Shown here: positions 31,441 to 42,111 of the stretch, in pieces
Position numbering within the stretch: the stretch's first letter is position 1
Layout: every line of letters starts with the position of its first letter
Assembly (NCBI GenBank): GCA_026770575.1
Contig: MU657200.1
Location: 284,253 to 348,252, forward strand
Source of the DNA: Pelagophyceae sp. CCMP2097
Lineage: Eukaryota > Sar > Pelagophyceae
DNA: 64,000 nucleotides
Reading direction: 5' to 3'
The notes under the pieces: model-generated
What the model saw: the letters and a program-made list of their open reading frames with translations, nothing else
Database searches by the model: none
Told to the model about the DNA's origin: nothing
Program-made: the position numbers and the translations under genes

Positions 31441-31666
31441 GGCTTTGGCACTAATTCGAAGAGGCTCGCTCGGTATAGAGCGCCGCTGTAATTCCACGAG
31501 GGGGGGTTCTACAGGCCCGCAACTTGGGCGGAAAACCCGACAAGACATGGGTGTGAGTTTGTTAAAAAGGGACTTTAAACATTTTCAAAAACTCACTCGC
31601 GATCACTCGCTCGGGTCTCGGAAACCATCGCCGCTCGCCCTTTTGCGGCGGCGTAGAGTTGGCGGC

Positions 31667-32598
31667 ATGGCATCGCAGAGCACGGCCATCGACTTTGGCG
31701 CCGCTCTCCACGAAGCTCGGCAGGCGCGGCGGCTGCAGCAGCAGGGCGCGCCCGGCGGCCTCTTCAAGTTGCGCTTAGGCGGCGTCCGGCGCGTCGAGGG
31801 CATCGGCGACGTCTCCTACGGCGACGGCGTCCTCTCGCCGGCGGACGGCCGGCGGCTCGCCGACGACCTGGCGAACCTCGACGGCTGGACGCAGCTGCGC
31901 GGCCGCCGGCTCCTCTCGCTCGGGGGCACGTCAGTCTCCTGAATTTCATTTCTCCTGCGCCTCCGTCCTCTCCTGACCGACACTTTCCCGAGCCGGTCGC
32001 CGCACGTCGGCCGGCTAGGCCGCACCCCGAGGGGGCGTGGCTCACGCCTCTACCGCCGGCGCTGCGCACCCTCGCCGACCAGCTGGCGCCGCTCCTCCGA
32101 GGTCGCCCGGACCAGGCCCTCGTCAACGCGTACCGGCCGGGCCAGGGCATCTCCGCGCACAACGACGGGCCCCTCTACGAGCCGTACGTGGCCATCATCT
32201 CGCTCGAATCTTCCGCGCTCTTCGAGTTTGTCGGCGCCGAAACGGACCTCCTGCTCCTCGTGAACTCCGTCGTCGTCTTCTCGGGCGCCGCGTACGAAGA
32301 TTGCGCGCACCGCGTCACCGATTCCGTCGCGGATGGGCCGTTCAGGCCGCCGGGCGGCGCCGAGAAGAGCGGCTTCGAGCGGGCGACAGAGATAGCAAAT
32401 TTCGAGCACGTCGCCAAAACGATCGACGCGTCCCAACCTAAGCCGCGCGCTGCACGGCGCCTCTCCGTCACGTTCCGTCGCCTGAAGCACGTGGCTCGGA
32501 CGCTCGACGAGACTGACGTGGCTCTGCTCAGCCAAGACGACCGCGCCGAGCTCGACCGCCGCGCGGCGTGGTGGGCGCGGTCCATCAACGACGGATAG
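31667..32598 (+). CDS. ALKBH6: ALKBH6-like Fe(II)/2-oxoglutarate dioxygenase
   Basis: Exons 31667-31929 and 32019-32598, 280 residues; the 89-base intron (GTCAGT...GCTAG) splits GGTPHPEG, a segment typical of ALKBH6. The iron ligands are visible: His and Asp in ISAHNDGPLYEP and the distal His in DCAHRVTD. RRLSVTFRRLKHV carries the 2-oxoglutarate-binding Arg. ALKBH family enzymes oxidise alkyl groups on nucleic acids or proteins; for ALKBH6 a role in DNA damage tolerance has been proposed and the substrate is not certain. No targeting leader is seen, so cytosol or nucleus is likely. It follows cycloartenol synthase on the same strand, 226 bases downstream. Confidence 0.8.
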
Positions 32599-33826
32599 GT
32601 GCGTCTCGTTTCTCCCCGTCGCAAGAGCCCCACGCAGTCGGGATGATGTGAAAATTATCTATGAACGCTGCGTTCTTTTCGAGGCGATGACGAGTGATGT
32701 CTGAATCGCCGCTGAGAACAACGATTCTGCAATGCTGACCGGTGACGCGAGCCGCATTTGATCTTTCGTCAATCTACTTTCAACGACCTTTTCACCTCGC
32801 GCCTCTTAGGTCGTCCGCAGACCCGCTGAGCCATTCGCATCCGAGTTTGCACTTCTCGAAATCGTGAGTCGCTTCCTCGCATGCTTTGCAGAGTGCGGCG
32901 CGAAATGAGGATAGAATTGTCAACCATCTTTCGAGACAGAACTTCACGTGTTGAAACATCCATATATAATCCGATCGCGCGCCTTCACCCTTGGGGGTCT
33001 TCGCGAGCACCTTCTTGTGCAACTCACTCCCGTGGCGCGTAGGTACCTTCGGATCCTCTTGCTCCGAGTGTATCCGAGGTCGCTGGCCTCTGAATTTGAA
33101 TTTAGCCACGCACCCAACTTCTGTCCAAGCTCTTGTCACTTGCGCCCGCCCTTATCGTTATGGAATCGGATTGCTTCGACGGCGCAGCAGTGGCAAGCCA
33201 TGAAGCAGTCGCCGGATGTTCGGCACGCCGCGCGGGCAAAGTCCAAGCTGTTCTCCGACCACCTGAGCCGACCTCCTGAGCCGTCGGGAAGATCTTGGCA
33301 CTACCAGATCGTCTACCCGGATCCGACGTGCGCCCCAAAATCAAGGACGCAGTGGTTTGGACCCGCGCCCTTTCCCGGAAACCCAATGGAGAGAGACCCC
33401 GAGTGACGAGAAAACATCCATTACAGACCTGTTCTTACCGCGCTGAAACATGCGCAACATGCAGAGAGAAACATGCACCACTATCCGACGGACCCGAAAA
33501 GGCTCCCCGGGGGCAACCCCCTCCGTCACACCGCTCACGCTTTCCTCCCGCACAGGAAAGCGACGACTTGACGCCGCTCTCGGAGACGTTTCGGCTGTCG
33601 ACAAGGCGCGCTGCGCTTAAGCGAATAAACCAAATCAATTCTCACAATCCCAAATCCGCGCGCCTGGACTCACCCCGGGGTTGGCCGCTCCTGGATCACA
33701 CCGGGACCGAGGGCCTCAACCATGCCCGGCGAAGACGGTCGACGACGACGCGCACGACAGTTGACGACTACCCGCAGGTCAGCGGCGACCGACGCTCGTC
33801 GGTCGCTGATATGCTTCCTGCGTGCC
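32599..33826. other. Long intergenic region, about 1.2 kb
   Basis: Lower GC than the genes around it. Open frames of 90-190 codons exist on both strands but lack ATG starts at plausible places, domains or splice logic. It lies between the ends of two convergent genes. A decayed gene or a long non-coding transcript cannot be excluded. I see no transposase, terminal repeats or RNA gene. Confidence 0.45.
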
Positions 33827-34260
33827 TCAGACGACTTCGACGGCGTCGAGTGGCTGCTTGGTCATGACGCACAGCTCCTGGGCCGCCTCAACTTCCCGGG
33901 GCTCGTGCGGCTCCCGCGGCGGCTCGCACGCGTCGGCGTAGCCGAGGCAACAACCCAAGCGGAGGAAAAAGAACGCTACGGCGCAGGCGGCGCCGATCGA
34001 CCCATAGTGGTCCGGCGCTAGGGCCTCGGACAGCGCCGCCGCCACGAGGCCGCCGAAGAGCAGCGAAAGGCCCGCCGTGCCCGCAATCGGGTGCTCGTAG
34101 ACCGCCGTGCACGGGCCTGCATCGATCCATCGCCGCCGCGGAGAGACTCTGGACCCATTTCGGAGCGCGCGCGTCGAAACGCCCGCCCTTTGAGATCACT
34201 GTCCTCGGCACGACCGCGGTCGGACGCCGCGCCCTTGCCGTTGTCGAGGGACCGCGACAT
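33827..34260 (-). CDS. Small two-span membrane protein, 116 residues
   Basis: Exons 34200-34260 and 33827-34116 on the minus strand, joined through an 83-base intron (GTGATC...TGCAG, phase 1). The N-terminus MSRSLDNGKGAASDRGRAED is polar. Two hydrophobic spans follow: PIAGTAGLSLLFGGLVAAAL and GSIGAACAVAFFFLRLGCCLG, separated by SEALAPDHY. The tail is acidic (EPPREPHEPREVEAAQE) and would face the other side from the loop. The short exon 1 is supported by frame and by the good fit of the joined N-terminus. I recognise no family. Confidence 0.5.
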
Positions 34261-34577
34261 CTCGCTTACAGACGTCCCTCGCAGCCGCCGTCGCCCGGCG
34301 AGCCGCCGCTCTCGGCGCGGAGAGGGGAGCCGCGGCGCGCCGCCCGGGTGCACGACGTTTAACGCGTCCATCCGGCGGCCCGACGCGTCCGCGCGCCGTT
34401 GTAGCTTTTTTGTAAGGCCCGTTCACAGAAAAGCCGCTTTTCGGCGAAAGGAATCCTATAATATGGGTGTCGCAAGGACGAGCGCCGTGCGTCTACAGGT
34501 GCGAGGCCGCCCCACCGAGGGTGCAAGGAGCGGCCATGACGGAGTAACTGGCGGCGTCGTCGACGTGGCTCTGGGTA

Positions 34578-34987
34578 GTGCACCGGCAGATAAAGTACGA
34601 GGGCCACTGCGACTGCGAGGGCCTCGTCACGCCGACCGCCGACGTCAACGGCGGCATGGCCTTTCGCGGGTTCTACCGGACCACGCAGTCTGCCAACGCG
34701 GTTTGCGGCGCGGCGTTTTATTCGTTCTTCCAGGATGAGTTCGGCTGGGACGCAACCGACTCGAGTGGGACGCAACCGACGTCCAGGACCACATGAACGA
34801 ACATATCCCCTTTGACGTCGGTGAGGTCGAAGAAAACGGCACGGCCCTCTTCTGCTGGGAGGGCACCGTGCCGCACAAGGTCTACCGGGACGAAAGCGCC
34901 GACGGCGAAAACCGGCCCAACCCGATGATCGTCGAACAGTACGCAATTATCACCTACAGCCCTTTCGCAGTCGTCGTCAGCGACTGA
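34578..34987 (+). pseudogene. Unrecognised gene interrupted by a 20-base tandem duplication
   Basis: The visible exon reads HRQIKYEGHCDCEGLVTP through FFQDEFGWDATD up to about 34760 and then VQDHMNEHIPFDVGEVEEN to a TGA at 34985-34987, but in a different frame. A 20-base unit (TGGGACGCAACCGACTCGAG) at 34746-34765 is followed by 15 bases of a second copy, and removing one copy restores a single continuous protein. Thus either the gene is freshly broken or the duplication is an assembly error. The upstream exon is uncertain: an acceptor (GGGTAG) precedes 34578, and a possible first exon starts at the ATG at 34462. Cys-rich start and acidic C-terminus suggest a soluble protein; the family is unknown. 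Confidence 0.5.
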
Positions 34988-35380
34988 CGCGCAAGCGCCG
35001 AGGGAATACCTCACTATCAGCGTTGTGAGTACACCCCAACTCCCCAACAGCTCCCTCACCAAGTCGTCGCCCGTTATCACAACAATTGCCTTTTTTGACG
35101 TGGTCGTCGAGCGGGGTGCGGAGGGCACGTCTCGATGGGTGTTCCGTCGTCCCACGACGTCTGCCTTCTGTGCGGCCTCGTCGACGCGAGGGACGGCGCG
35201 TAGCCCTCTGGCGGGCTGTGGACGACGGGCGACGCGAAAGGGAGTCGTTACGGTCGAGCGGATGCGCCCGGGGCGGGCTAGAGCTCTTTAAAGGACGTTA
35301 AAGGGGGTCGTGTGTTACGGTCGAGCAGGTGCGTCGGGCTAGAGCTCCTTGAACGACGTAAAGGACATCCTCTGAGTATC
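34988..35380. other. Intergenic region with a duplicated segment
   Basis: 393 bases between convergent genes. The right half holds the imperfect tandem repeat at 35249-35365. No coding sequence is supported. Confidence 0.45.
35249..35365. repeat. Imperfect tandem duplication, about 60 bases per copy
   Basis: ACGGTCGAGCGGATGCG is followed by CGGGCTAGAGCTC and AAAGGACGTTAAAG, then the block returns as ACGGTCGAGCAGGTGCG, CGGGCTAGAGCTC and GAACGACGTAAAGGA. Both copies lie downstream of the 34578 gene and close to the end of the 35381 gene. Confidence 0.6.
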
Positions 35381-36681
35381 TCAGAGGAGCTGCACCGCGT
35401 CCTGCCGCGCCGATTCTCCGACCGATTGCGACGACGACGCGTGCCATCCTCTGGAGTGTATCCTAGGATCGTGCTCTTTTAAGGCCCTTACAATCGTATC
35501 GTGCAAAGAGCAGTGTGTCTGGTCGCTCCGTGTTTGGAAGGCACGCTCCCTCACTCGACGAGGCCCCTCCGCAAGGCCCCCGGTAGTGAACCCTCGACGG
35601 CGCGGGCCGCAGCCTGCCGCGGCGCGCTGGCTGCGGCTCTTCGGACTGCGGCCACTCGGGGGGTTCGATCTACGGCGGCAACTGGCAGAATTTTCTTGAG
35701 TAGTTTGCCTCCGCCTGGCCAGGAGTATGCGGTTCATGGGCGTGATGGCCTTTGGGATGGCTTTCCACTGGACGTCGAAGCCCCTGGCCTCGAGGTCATA
35801 CGTGCGGTGGACGTCCGAGGCGACGTCGACGCCAAAGGCTTTGGACAGCGCCGGTGGCGCCGCGCGCGCCGTCTGCTTGTAGCAGCACGGCATGACTGCC
35901 AGCGACTGGGCGTGGTCGCGGACGGCCAGGTCGATGACGACGTCCGTGAGCGTGTTGCAGCCGTGGACGCACGCGATCGCGGCGCCGCGCGGCAGCGCGG
36001 TTTCGGCGACGTCGCGCGCCTCGTAGCGCAGCTTGCCGCAGGCCCATGGAGCCACCTCCGCCAGCGCGTCGACGACGGCGTCGTAGGACGGCGGCCTTCG
36101 AGTGTCGACGATGACGACGGAATCGAAGCGCGCCTCGAAGACGGCGAAGAGCGCGCCGAGCCTACGCAGGGTACAGCTTCGAGCGAGGGCTCGCGCGTCC
36201 TCCTTACACCGCGGAAAAAGAGCCTCACAGGCAGCCGCGCGTCGCCCTTTCCCCGCGGAACAACTCACAGGCCGTGGCCGCCGGCGACGTCGATGAGTGT
36301 CTTCGCCTCGGGCGAGACGCAGCCGCTGCGGACCTGGCTGAAGAATTCAAACGTCTCGAAGTACTCCTTGCGGTCCACGGCGTTGCGGCGCGAGAGCGCG
36401 GCCAGGAGCTTGGCCTGGAGCGTGTCGTTCGAGTAGAGTTGCTCCAAAGGTGACCCGGCCCGTATCTCCACGCGCCGCCGCGCGGACACGCCGACGGCGC
36501 TCGCGAACGCGGCGTCGTTGAGCTGGGGCCACGCGGAGAACGGCGCGTCCACGGAGTACGGCGTCACGCCGCGGCCTCTGGGGGCAAACGGGTTCGGTCG
36601 GGGAGGCACCAAACGGTGAGGCGCCGCCGCCCAAACGCCCGCGACGGCGGCGCTCCAGACGACGACCTCGAAGAGGCGCAT
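35381..36681 (-). CDS. Methyltransferase-like protein (SAM-binding GHGL motif) with leader
   Basis: Exons 36269-36681 and 35381-36161 on the minus strand, phase 2 junction. A leader (MRLFEVVVWSAAVAGVWAAA) suggests secretion or organelle import. TLIDVAGGHGLLGALFAVFEAR, formed across the 107-base intron, is a class I methyltransferase motif I, and FDSVVIVDTR supplies the acidic residue that binds the SAM ribose. IACVHGCNTLTDVVIDLAV and AVMPCCYKQT fit the PF13679-like group in which a Cys-rich block follows. After PMNRILLARR the frame runs on for over 100 residues of Arg/Ser-rich sequence to a TGA at 35381; that tail may be read-through past a missed intron. Total 397 residues in this model. The substrate is unknown. 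It is divergent from the 36758 gene with 76 bases between. Confidence 0.65.
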
Positions 36682-36757
36682 GCTTCGTTAGCGCGCGGCG
36701 AAAGTCGCTAAAGCTGGGTGTTTTCCGAGTACTAGTCTTCGATCGACGGTTGAAACG

Positions 36758-37619
36758 ATGTCCAAGGCGGGCGCCGGTTCGTCCGCGGGCGTCGGCGCTC
36801 CGGCGGCGCGCGGCGACGAGGCGCAGCTGGAGCGGACGATGGCGCAGCTGCGGGCGGCCAACGCCAAGCTGGAGTGCAAGGTGGATATCCTCACGTCCGT
36901 CGTGGCCATGAAGGACGCCCTCCTCAAGACCAGCGACGAGCGCTTCGCCGCGTTGAAGTGGGAGGTGCTCCACGAATTCCACGGCGACGACGCCGCCTTT
37001 GCGGCCATGGCGGCGAAACTACGAGAAGAGGTCCACGGCTGGCAGGGCGAGGTGAGAATCTATGACCGAAGAGGCCCCGCGCGGCTCCTAAATCAAAGAG
37101 TTTCCTGCGCGGCTCGGAGACGACCATCCCGGGCTCTCTCCAAGGTCCCTCGACGCACACTTTTCGTAGGTGGCCGACGGGACGACTGCCATCGCGCCCC
37201 TCGTCGTGTGGCGCTGCGAGGCGCTGGAGCGGCGCCTCGGCCTCGGCGCCCATACGGCGTCCGAGCTCGCAGAGGCGCTGGCGGACGTGCTGCCCGAATT
37301 CCGGCGCGACTTCTTGGTGAAAGTCGTCTCGCTCTTCGGCCCGCGGCCCGAAGCAGCAGACGTGCTCGCCGCGTGCCACGACGCCTACGCCGACGCGCTG
37401 CGCGCCCACGCCGCCCTCGCCAAGCCCCGATCCGCCGACGGCGGCCAGGACGCGGGCGCGCGCCTCGGCCGCGCCGCGCGGGGGGCGCTCGCGGCGACGG
37501 CGCGGGCCGACGCGCCGCCCAAAGCGCCGCCGGATTCGCAGGCCGGCGATGCGCCACGACCACCTGCCGCGCCCAAGAAGAAGCGGTGGAACCCCTTTTC
37601 AAGGAAGCCAAAGGCGTGA
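36758..37619 (+). CDS. Coiled-coil protein with basic C-terminus, unrecognised
   Basis: Exons 36758-37051 and 37170-37619, 247 residues; the intron of 118 bases is GTGAGA...CGTAG. Residues 20-70 (AQLERTMAQLRAANAKLECKV and on) form heptads, so a coiled coil is likely. The middle (ALERRLGLGAHTASELAEAL, FRRDFLVKVVSLFG) is helical. The C-terminus is low complexity and ends KKKRWNPFSRKPKA, a basic tail that could bind membranes or nucleic acid, or be a nuclear signal. I do not recognise the family. It shares a 76-base divergent promoter with the methyltransferase-like gene. Confidence 0.6.
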
Positions 37620-37724
37620 CCGCCGGGCCACGCCGCCGAGGGCGCCACAAGTGTGTGGATCCCGCAATCGATTTTCTAATTTGTCATCCTAATCATCCCT
37701 CCGAATCCGACCAGACACGACCAG

Positions 37725-37851
37725 GTACTAGTAGACTAGTACTACCAGGCAGTGAGCACTTGGAAGCGTCGACTGCAAACCAGAGACGGCGCCGCCCGTG
37801 GCCCGGTCCACACGTCAGGCGAGTGTTCTCATCTTAGTAGGGACCCTACTA
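37725..37851. promoter_or_regulatory. Two short inverted repeats upstream of the 37909 gene
   Basis: GTACTAG-TAGA-CTAGTAC (37725-37742) and TAGTAGGG-A-CCCTACTA (37835-37851) are perfect inverted repeats of 7 and 8 bases, about 100 bases apart and within 200 bases of the next ATG. Both contain ACTA/TAGT cores. They may be protein-binding sites or part of a transcript hairpin. Confidence 0.35.
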
Positions 37852-37908
37852 GGCCAGTTTACAATTGGGCATCGACGAGGTGCTCTTTAGAGCGGTGCCA
37901 GTGCCGCC

Positions 37909-38333
37909 ATGCTGACGTTGAGATGCCTCTTCTTGCTCGCCTGCGTCGCGGCGGCGCGGGCGCTCGCGACGCGACGGGCCCTGCTCGGCGCGGCGCCGGC
38001 GGCGGTGGCAACGGTGCTGGCCAACCGTGAGCGCGCGTCGCGGCGTCGAAAGGCCGCGCGCGCGCCGACGGCGAGGCGCGTCTAGGCGCGCGCGCCGCTG
38101 AGCCGCCCGTCGAGTCGGACCTCCAGAGATCGCTCCGGGTGAGCCTGTGCCGCTCCGACGGAACCGAAAGACGGACGTATGCGTCCGACGGACGCCAGAG
38201 GACATCTCCCAGAGGACGCGCATCTTCGCAGGAGGCCGCGGGGACGCGCGGCGTCGACCCGCGGTCGCACGGCGCGGCGGCGGCGACCCTTCCCGCGCCG
38301 TCGATGCCGCGGCCGCGCGCCCCGGGCGAGTGA
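37909..38333 (+). CDS. Possible thylakoid-lumen or plastid-targeted small protein
   Basis: Exon 1 (37909-38026) reads MLTLRCLFLLACVAAARALA, a signal peptide, followed by TRRALLGAAPAAVATVLA, which has the twin Arg plus hydrophobic core of a Tat-dependent lumen signal. The bipartite layout is what a thylakoid lumen protein of a complex plastid would show. Exon 2 is 38086-38138 (RARAAEPPVESDLQRSLR). The third exon starts at 38199 or 38201; the two choices give different tails, both Arg/Ala-rich, and neither shows a domain. The mature protein is thus undefined. Leader and donor (GTGAGC) are convincing; the rest is not. Confidence 0.4.
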
Positions 38334-38398
38334 ATACGGGGGGATTCGGCTGCAGGGGTCGTGTACACTAAAAAAGGCTTGGGAGTCTGCGGCGGGCG

Positions 38399-41300
38399 CT
38401 AACTCGTTGCGGATAGGTTGGCGTGGAGGGGGCTCGGGACGAGTTCAGTGGAGGCCTGCCGCTTCATGCCGCGCACCTCGATGCTGAGGCTCGCCGGGTC
38501 CTGGAACGACGCCCGGCGCGGCCTCGCGGCCTCGTCTTGCGGGCCCGTCGGCGACCCTGGCCTCGTCGCCGCGGCGCCTTCGAAGAGCGTCATGCGCCCG
38601 CCCTCGGCGGACGTGCTTTCGACGTGGCCAATCTCGACGTGGCCGCCGTTTTCGGCGTCGTGGTCTTCGCCGACGGAGACGTAGCCGCCTCGGTCGTTTG
38701 CGCGCGGCGGCGTCGACGGCGACGTCGGCTGCAACGGCGCGTCAGGCTCGTCGGGCGGCGCACTATAGAGTTCGTTGGTAAAGGGCGGCGGCTCGCGCCT
38801 GTCGATGTGCCGCGCGATGTTCAAAGGCACCGTTCTCAGAGCGCGGTCGTACGCCGACCGTAGAGAAAACGCGACGAGCTGCGTGCAGACGGCCAGCGGC
38901 GCCGCGGCCGACGCGGCAAGCCACTCCGAGGAGGAGAGGTAGAAGCCGACGAGGACGATTTGCGACCCGGTCAGAGCGTTGAGCAAAGCTTGAAGGAGCA
39001 GCGGCGAAAAGGCGCCGCACATTTGCGACGGGGGCGCGTAGACGTAGAGCAGCTGGTGCTTGTAGACCACGTACGCAGCGACGAAGTAGGCCAAAGCAAA
39101 GGGCGTCAGGAGCGGCGTGATGACTGTAAAGGTCAAGAGGATGCAACTGACCACCACAACGTTTGGGAGCATCCACCCGTAGCGCGGCCGGTCCGCCTCG
39201 CCGGCCGCATGGTACGCGTCGCCCCCCGGAAACAGCTTGCGCGCGCCCCACTTCGAAAGTAAAGGCCACGCCCGGGAGAGCTCCCACATGAGGCCGAAGC
39301 ACGTCTTGATCACGAGCACACTGACGAAGTGGCCCGACGCTTGCGAGATTTGTAAAGCCACCACCGCCAAAGCCTCGCGCGGCGACTGGACCAGGAAGCG
39401 CGACATGCGCTGCACGGATAGAGAGACGATCGAAGCGTAGACGTAGAGGAATTGGAATAAAGTGTACCTCCGGAAGACGGACAGCTCGACGTCCGTCCGC
39501 GTCAACGGCTTCTCGTACTGCCAAGCCAGCAGCGCCGCCAGCCACGGCACGAGGATCAACGACACTAGCGAAATGGCGGAAGCGATGTACAGAGCGCCGT
39601 ACTCCGCCGCCGCGCCGGTGCTGCCGTCGTCGTCGGAAGCGCTGCCGAAGAGGCCGTGCAAAGCCCGGCCGCACCGCGCCACCATCGCCGGAGACTGGAA
39701 TAAAACGTCAATGTACGACAGGAACGAGCACCACGCCACGCCGCCCATCGCCACCGCCACGCCGCCGATCCACTGCCGCAGCGTCCGCTGCCGCAGCGAC
39801 GTCCTAGAAAAAGGCGTGGAGACAGGAGGACGTTGTGAAGACGAGGGGGCGGACATGAGGGAAACGCACCGCGCGTGGCGCCAGACGACGTCGTTGGGCT
39901 CGGGCGCCGGCCGCGCGAGCATGGTAAACGCGCGGTGCGACAGCTCGACGCGCGCCGCGCACGTCGCAGTCGCCAGAGAAGAAAACCTACACGCGGCGTG
40001 ACGGCGGGACCGCGGCGCGCGAAAAGGAGACGCCGCGTCGGAACGTGATGAACGCCGTCGACTCTTGCCGCCGGCCGATGGCCAGGAGCCACAGCTCTTC
40101 GCAGATCTACAGAAGCGAGCGTCTCGAGGTCCGCCGCGGCGACGCAGGCGAGCAGCGACGCACGAGCGGGAGCCTGGAGGAGGACCCGCCGCGGCGCGCG
40201 GCGGGCGCGCCGTGGACGTGGCCGTAGACGCGCGGCGCGTCGGCGGGGCGTGGCGAGCCCTCGGCGTGGGCGGCCAGCGACGCCAGCGACGCCTGCGGCG
40301 CGGGCGCGAGTGCCACCTCGTCGTCGTACTCCGTGTCGTCCAAGCCGTCGTCCGAGCCTGGGGGAAGTCGTTTCGACGCGCGCCATCGAGCGGCGTCGCG
40401 GAACGTGCGCCAAAAGTGGCCTCATGCGCCAAAAGTGGCCTCTACGTGTTTCCACGAAAATCACAAACGCCGGTCCGCGCCGATGAATTCGCTGTCGGCG
40501 TTCTCGTACGCCCCCTGCAGCAGCCTGCGCGGGGATCGTCTCCGAGGGCCGCCTCACAAACGACTCAGACGACAACAACGCACGGGTTTGAGATGATCTC
40601 GCGCGCTTCGCGCGTCGGCGAGGACGACCGGGCGCGCCAATCGGGCGTCGCCGCGCGCACGGCGGCCGCGGCCGCGTGCGCCCAGTCCGCGGGGCGGTGC
40701 AGCGCACTGCGCGTCGCCACCGCCGCCGCCTTGGCGCATTTCCTAAGGGGAAAGCGTCAGGCGAGAGGCCCTCGGCCCGCGGAGGTGCGGAATTGGGGCA
40801 TCCTTTCGAACGCACGACTGCGGCTGTGGGGGCATGAGCACGAGCGTCGTCGCGGCGACGGCGCCAGGGAACAAATGCTCAAAATGGTCGCGCAGCGCTG
40901 CGGGCGTGCGCAGCGCCGGCGGCAGGTGCTCCACGACGACCTGCAGCGCACGCGTCAAGCGCGGGGGACCCCTAACGTATTCGACGACGGACCGTGTACA
41001 AAGCTTGTCTGGCCCAGTCAGGGTCGCCGTGAAGGAGCCACTCGCAGCGGCGGTCGCGGTGGGCGCGGTACTCGCGGCGCACGACGACGTAGACGAAGCC
41101 GGCTAAAGCGTACGCCGCCATGCATGAAAACCTGACGAAACGCCCTCGAGCACCGCATTCTACAAGCGCCCGGGGTGATTTACGCCGTCGGTCCGGGGCT
41201 TCCGACGACCTTGCCGGCGCGGCGTGCGGACCAGATGCACGCCCTCCGTGGCGTCGAGTCTAAAGCGGCGCCAGCCCCCGGGCGCCTCCGCCCGGCGAAG

Positions 41301-41920
41301 AGCGTCAGCTCGACGAACTCGACGCGTTGTCGCATGGCGTCGTCGTACAAGTCCGTGTCCATCGCGTACTTGCCGCTGGCTCGCGAGGCGGCGTCGTAGA
41401 TCGGCAGGAGAACGCCGCAGGACGAGGCGACGCAGAAGAGCGCGATCACGACGTTGAGCTTGAGGAACCGCACGCAGGCGTAGGCGTCGAGGCCGTGGAG
41501 CCGGATGAGGTCGTCGTCCGACGCTCTGACCGTCGAATAGATCCACCCCAGCGGGCGGCCGTAGGCCGGGGAGTAGAGCTTCTTGGCCCGCACCGCGTCC
41601 CTGCGCAGGTTCTCGCGCCGCCGCGTCTCGTAGACGTACGGGTGCGAGTGCCTGCACATCTCGAAGAGGACCTACACCGAACCTGCGGCAGCGACGCGGC
41701 CCGCACCTCCTCCACGCGGTGCCGTCGCAAGTTCCCCGGGACAAGTTCCCACGAGGCCTTGACGAAGGGCCCCGCAGCCCCACCCGCAAGCCCGACGCAC
41801 GAGGAAGACTGCTGCAATGACGAGGTAAAGGTCCGTCACTCGGCCCACATAGCTCCACGAGTTGTTCTCGCCGCCGAGCGTGTTCCAGCTCGGCGCCGCC
41901 GTCGGCGGCATCGTCCCCAT
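38399..41920 (-). CDS. OSCA/CSC1/TMEM63 mechanosensitive calcium-permeable channel
   Basis: Ten exons on the minus strand: 41801-41920, 41184-41671, 40993-41131, 40816-40940, 40584-40742, 40469-40524, 40164-40357, 40021-40106, 39870-39986 and 38399-39803, about 962 residues. The N-terminal span (DLYLVIAAVFLVLFEM), RPLGWI, LHGLDAYACVRFLKL and the ALYTVVVEHLPPALRT block of the cytosolic domain come in the family order, then STAFITF, LARPAPEPNDVVWRHA and the core membrane region with EKPLTRTDVELSVFRRYTLF and PLLTPFALAYFVAAYVVYKHQLLYVY. These channels open on membrane tension or hyperosmotic stress and admit calcium. The C-terminal 180 residues are hydrophilic and Ser/Pro-rich. One junction (exons 8-9) fits only a 34-base GC-AG intron and is doubtful. 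An 18-base phrase is duplicated in the intron at 40358-40468. Confidence 0.82.
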
Positions 41921-42111
41921 GTCTTCCGAGTCCGCGGGACAACGTCGAGCAAACCCGAAGAAAAAAAGGCCGTGTCGGACAGCTCGTCAAGGAAGACTTG
42001 ATCGAGGCCTGTGCCGTTGAGAATGGAGCCGTTGAAGGGATTTGAACCTTTTCCTTCTTTGTCGTTTATCTCTAGAATTCAAACGCGGCCTTGATCTCCC
42101 GCCGCGAGGGT

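Noticed and set aside
32792..33406. Two opposing open frames of 115 and 152 codons
   Set aside because: Neither begins with ATG at a sensible place, both lack domains and splice context, and they overlap each other.
38399..40432. A single 677-codon reading of the OSCA gene
   Set aside because: The N-terminal 180 codons of that frame are Arg-rich nonsense. Splicing into exons 8 to 10 and further upstream yields the proper family sequence.
40980..40995. A frameshift in the OSCA gene after YT
   Set aside because: A GT-AG intron (40941-40992) in phase 0 joins YT to VVVEHLPPALRT and removes the problem.
42007..42060. GGATTTGAACC on the plus strand (reverse of a tRNA T-loop GGTTCAAATCC)
   Set aside because: The flanks do not form a T-stem without a mismatch, and no matching acceptor, D-arm or anticodon stem is found within 90 bases. 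A chance match.
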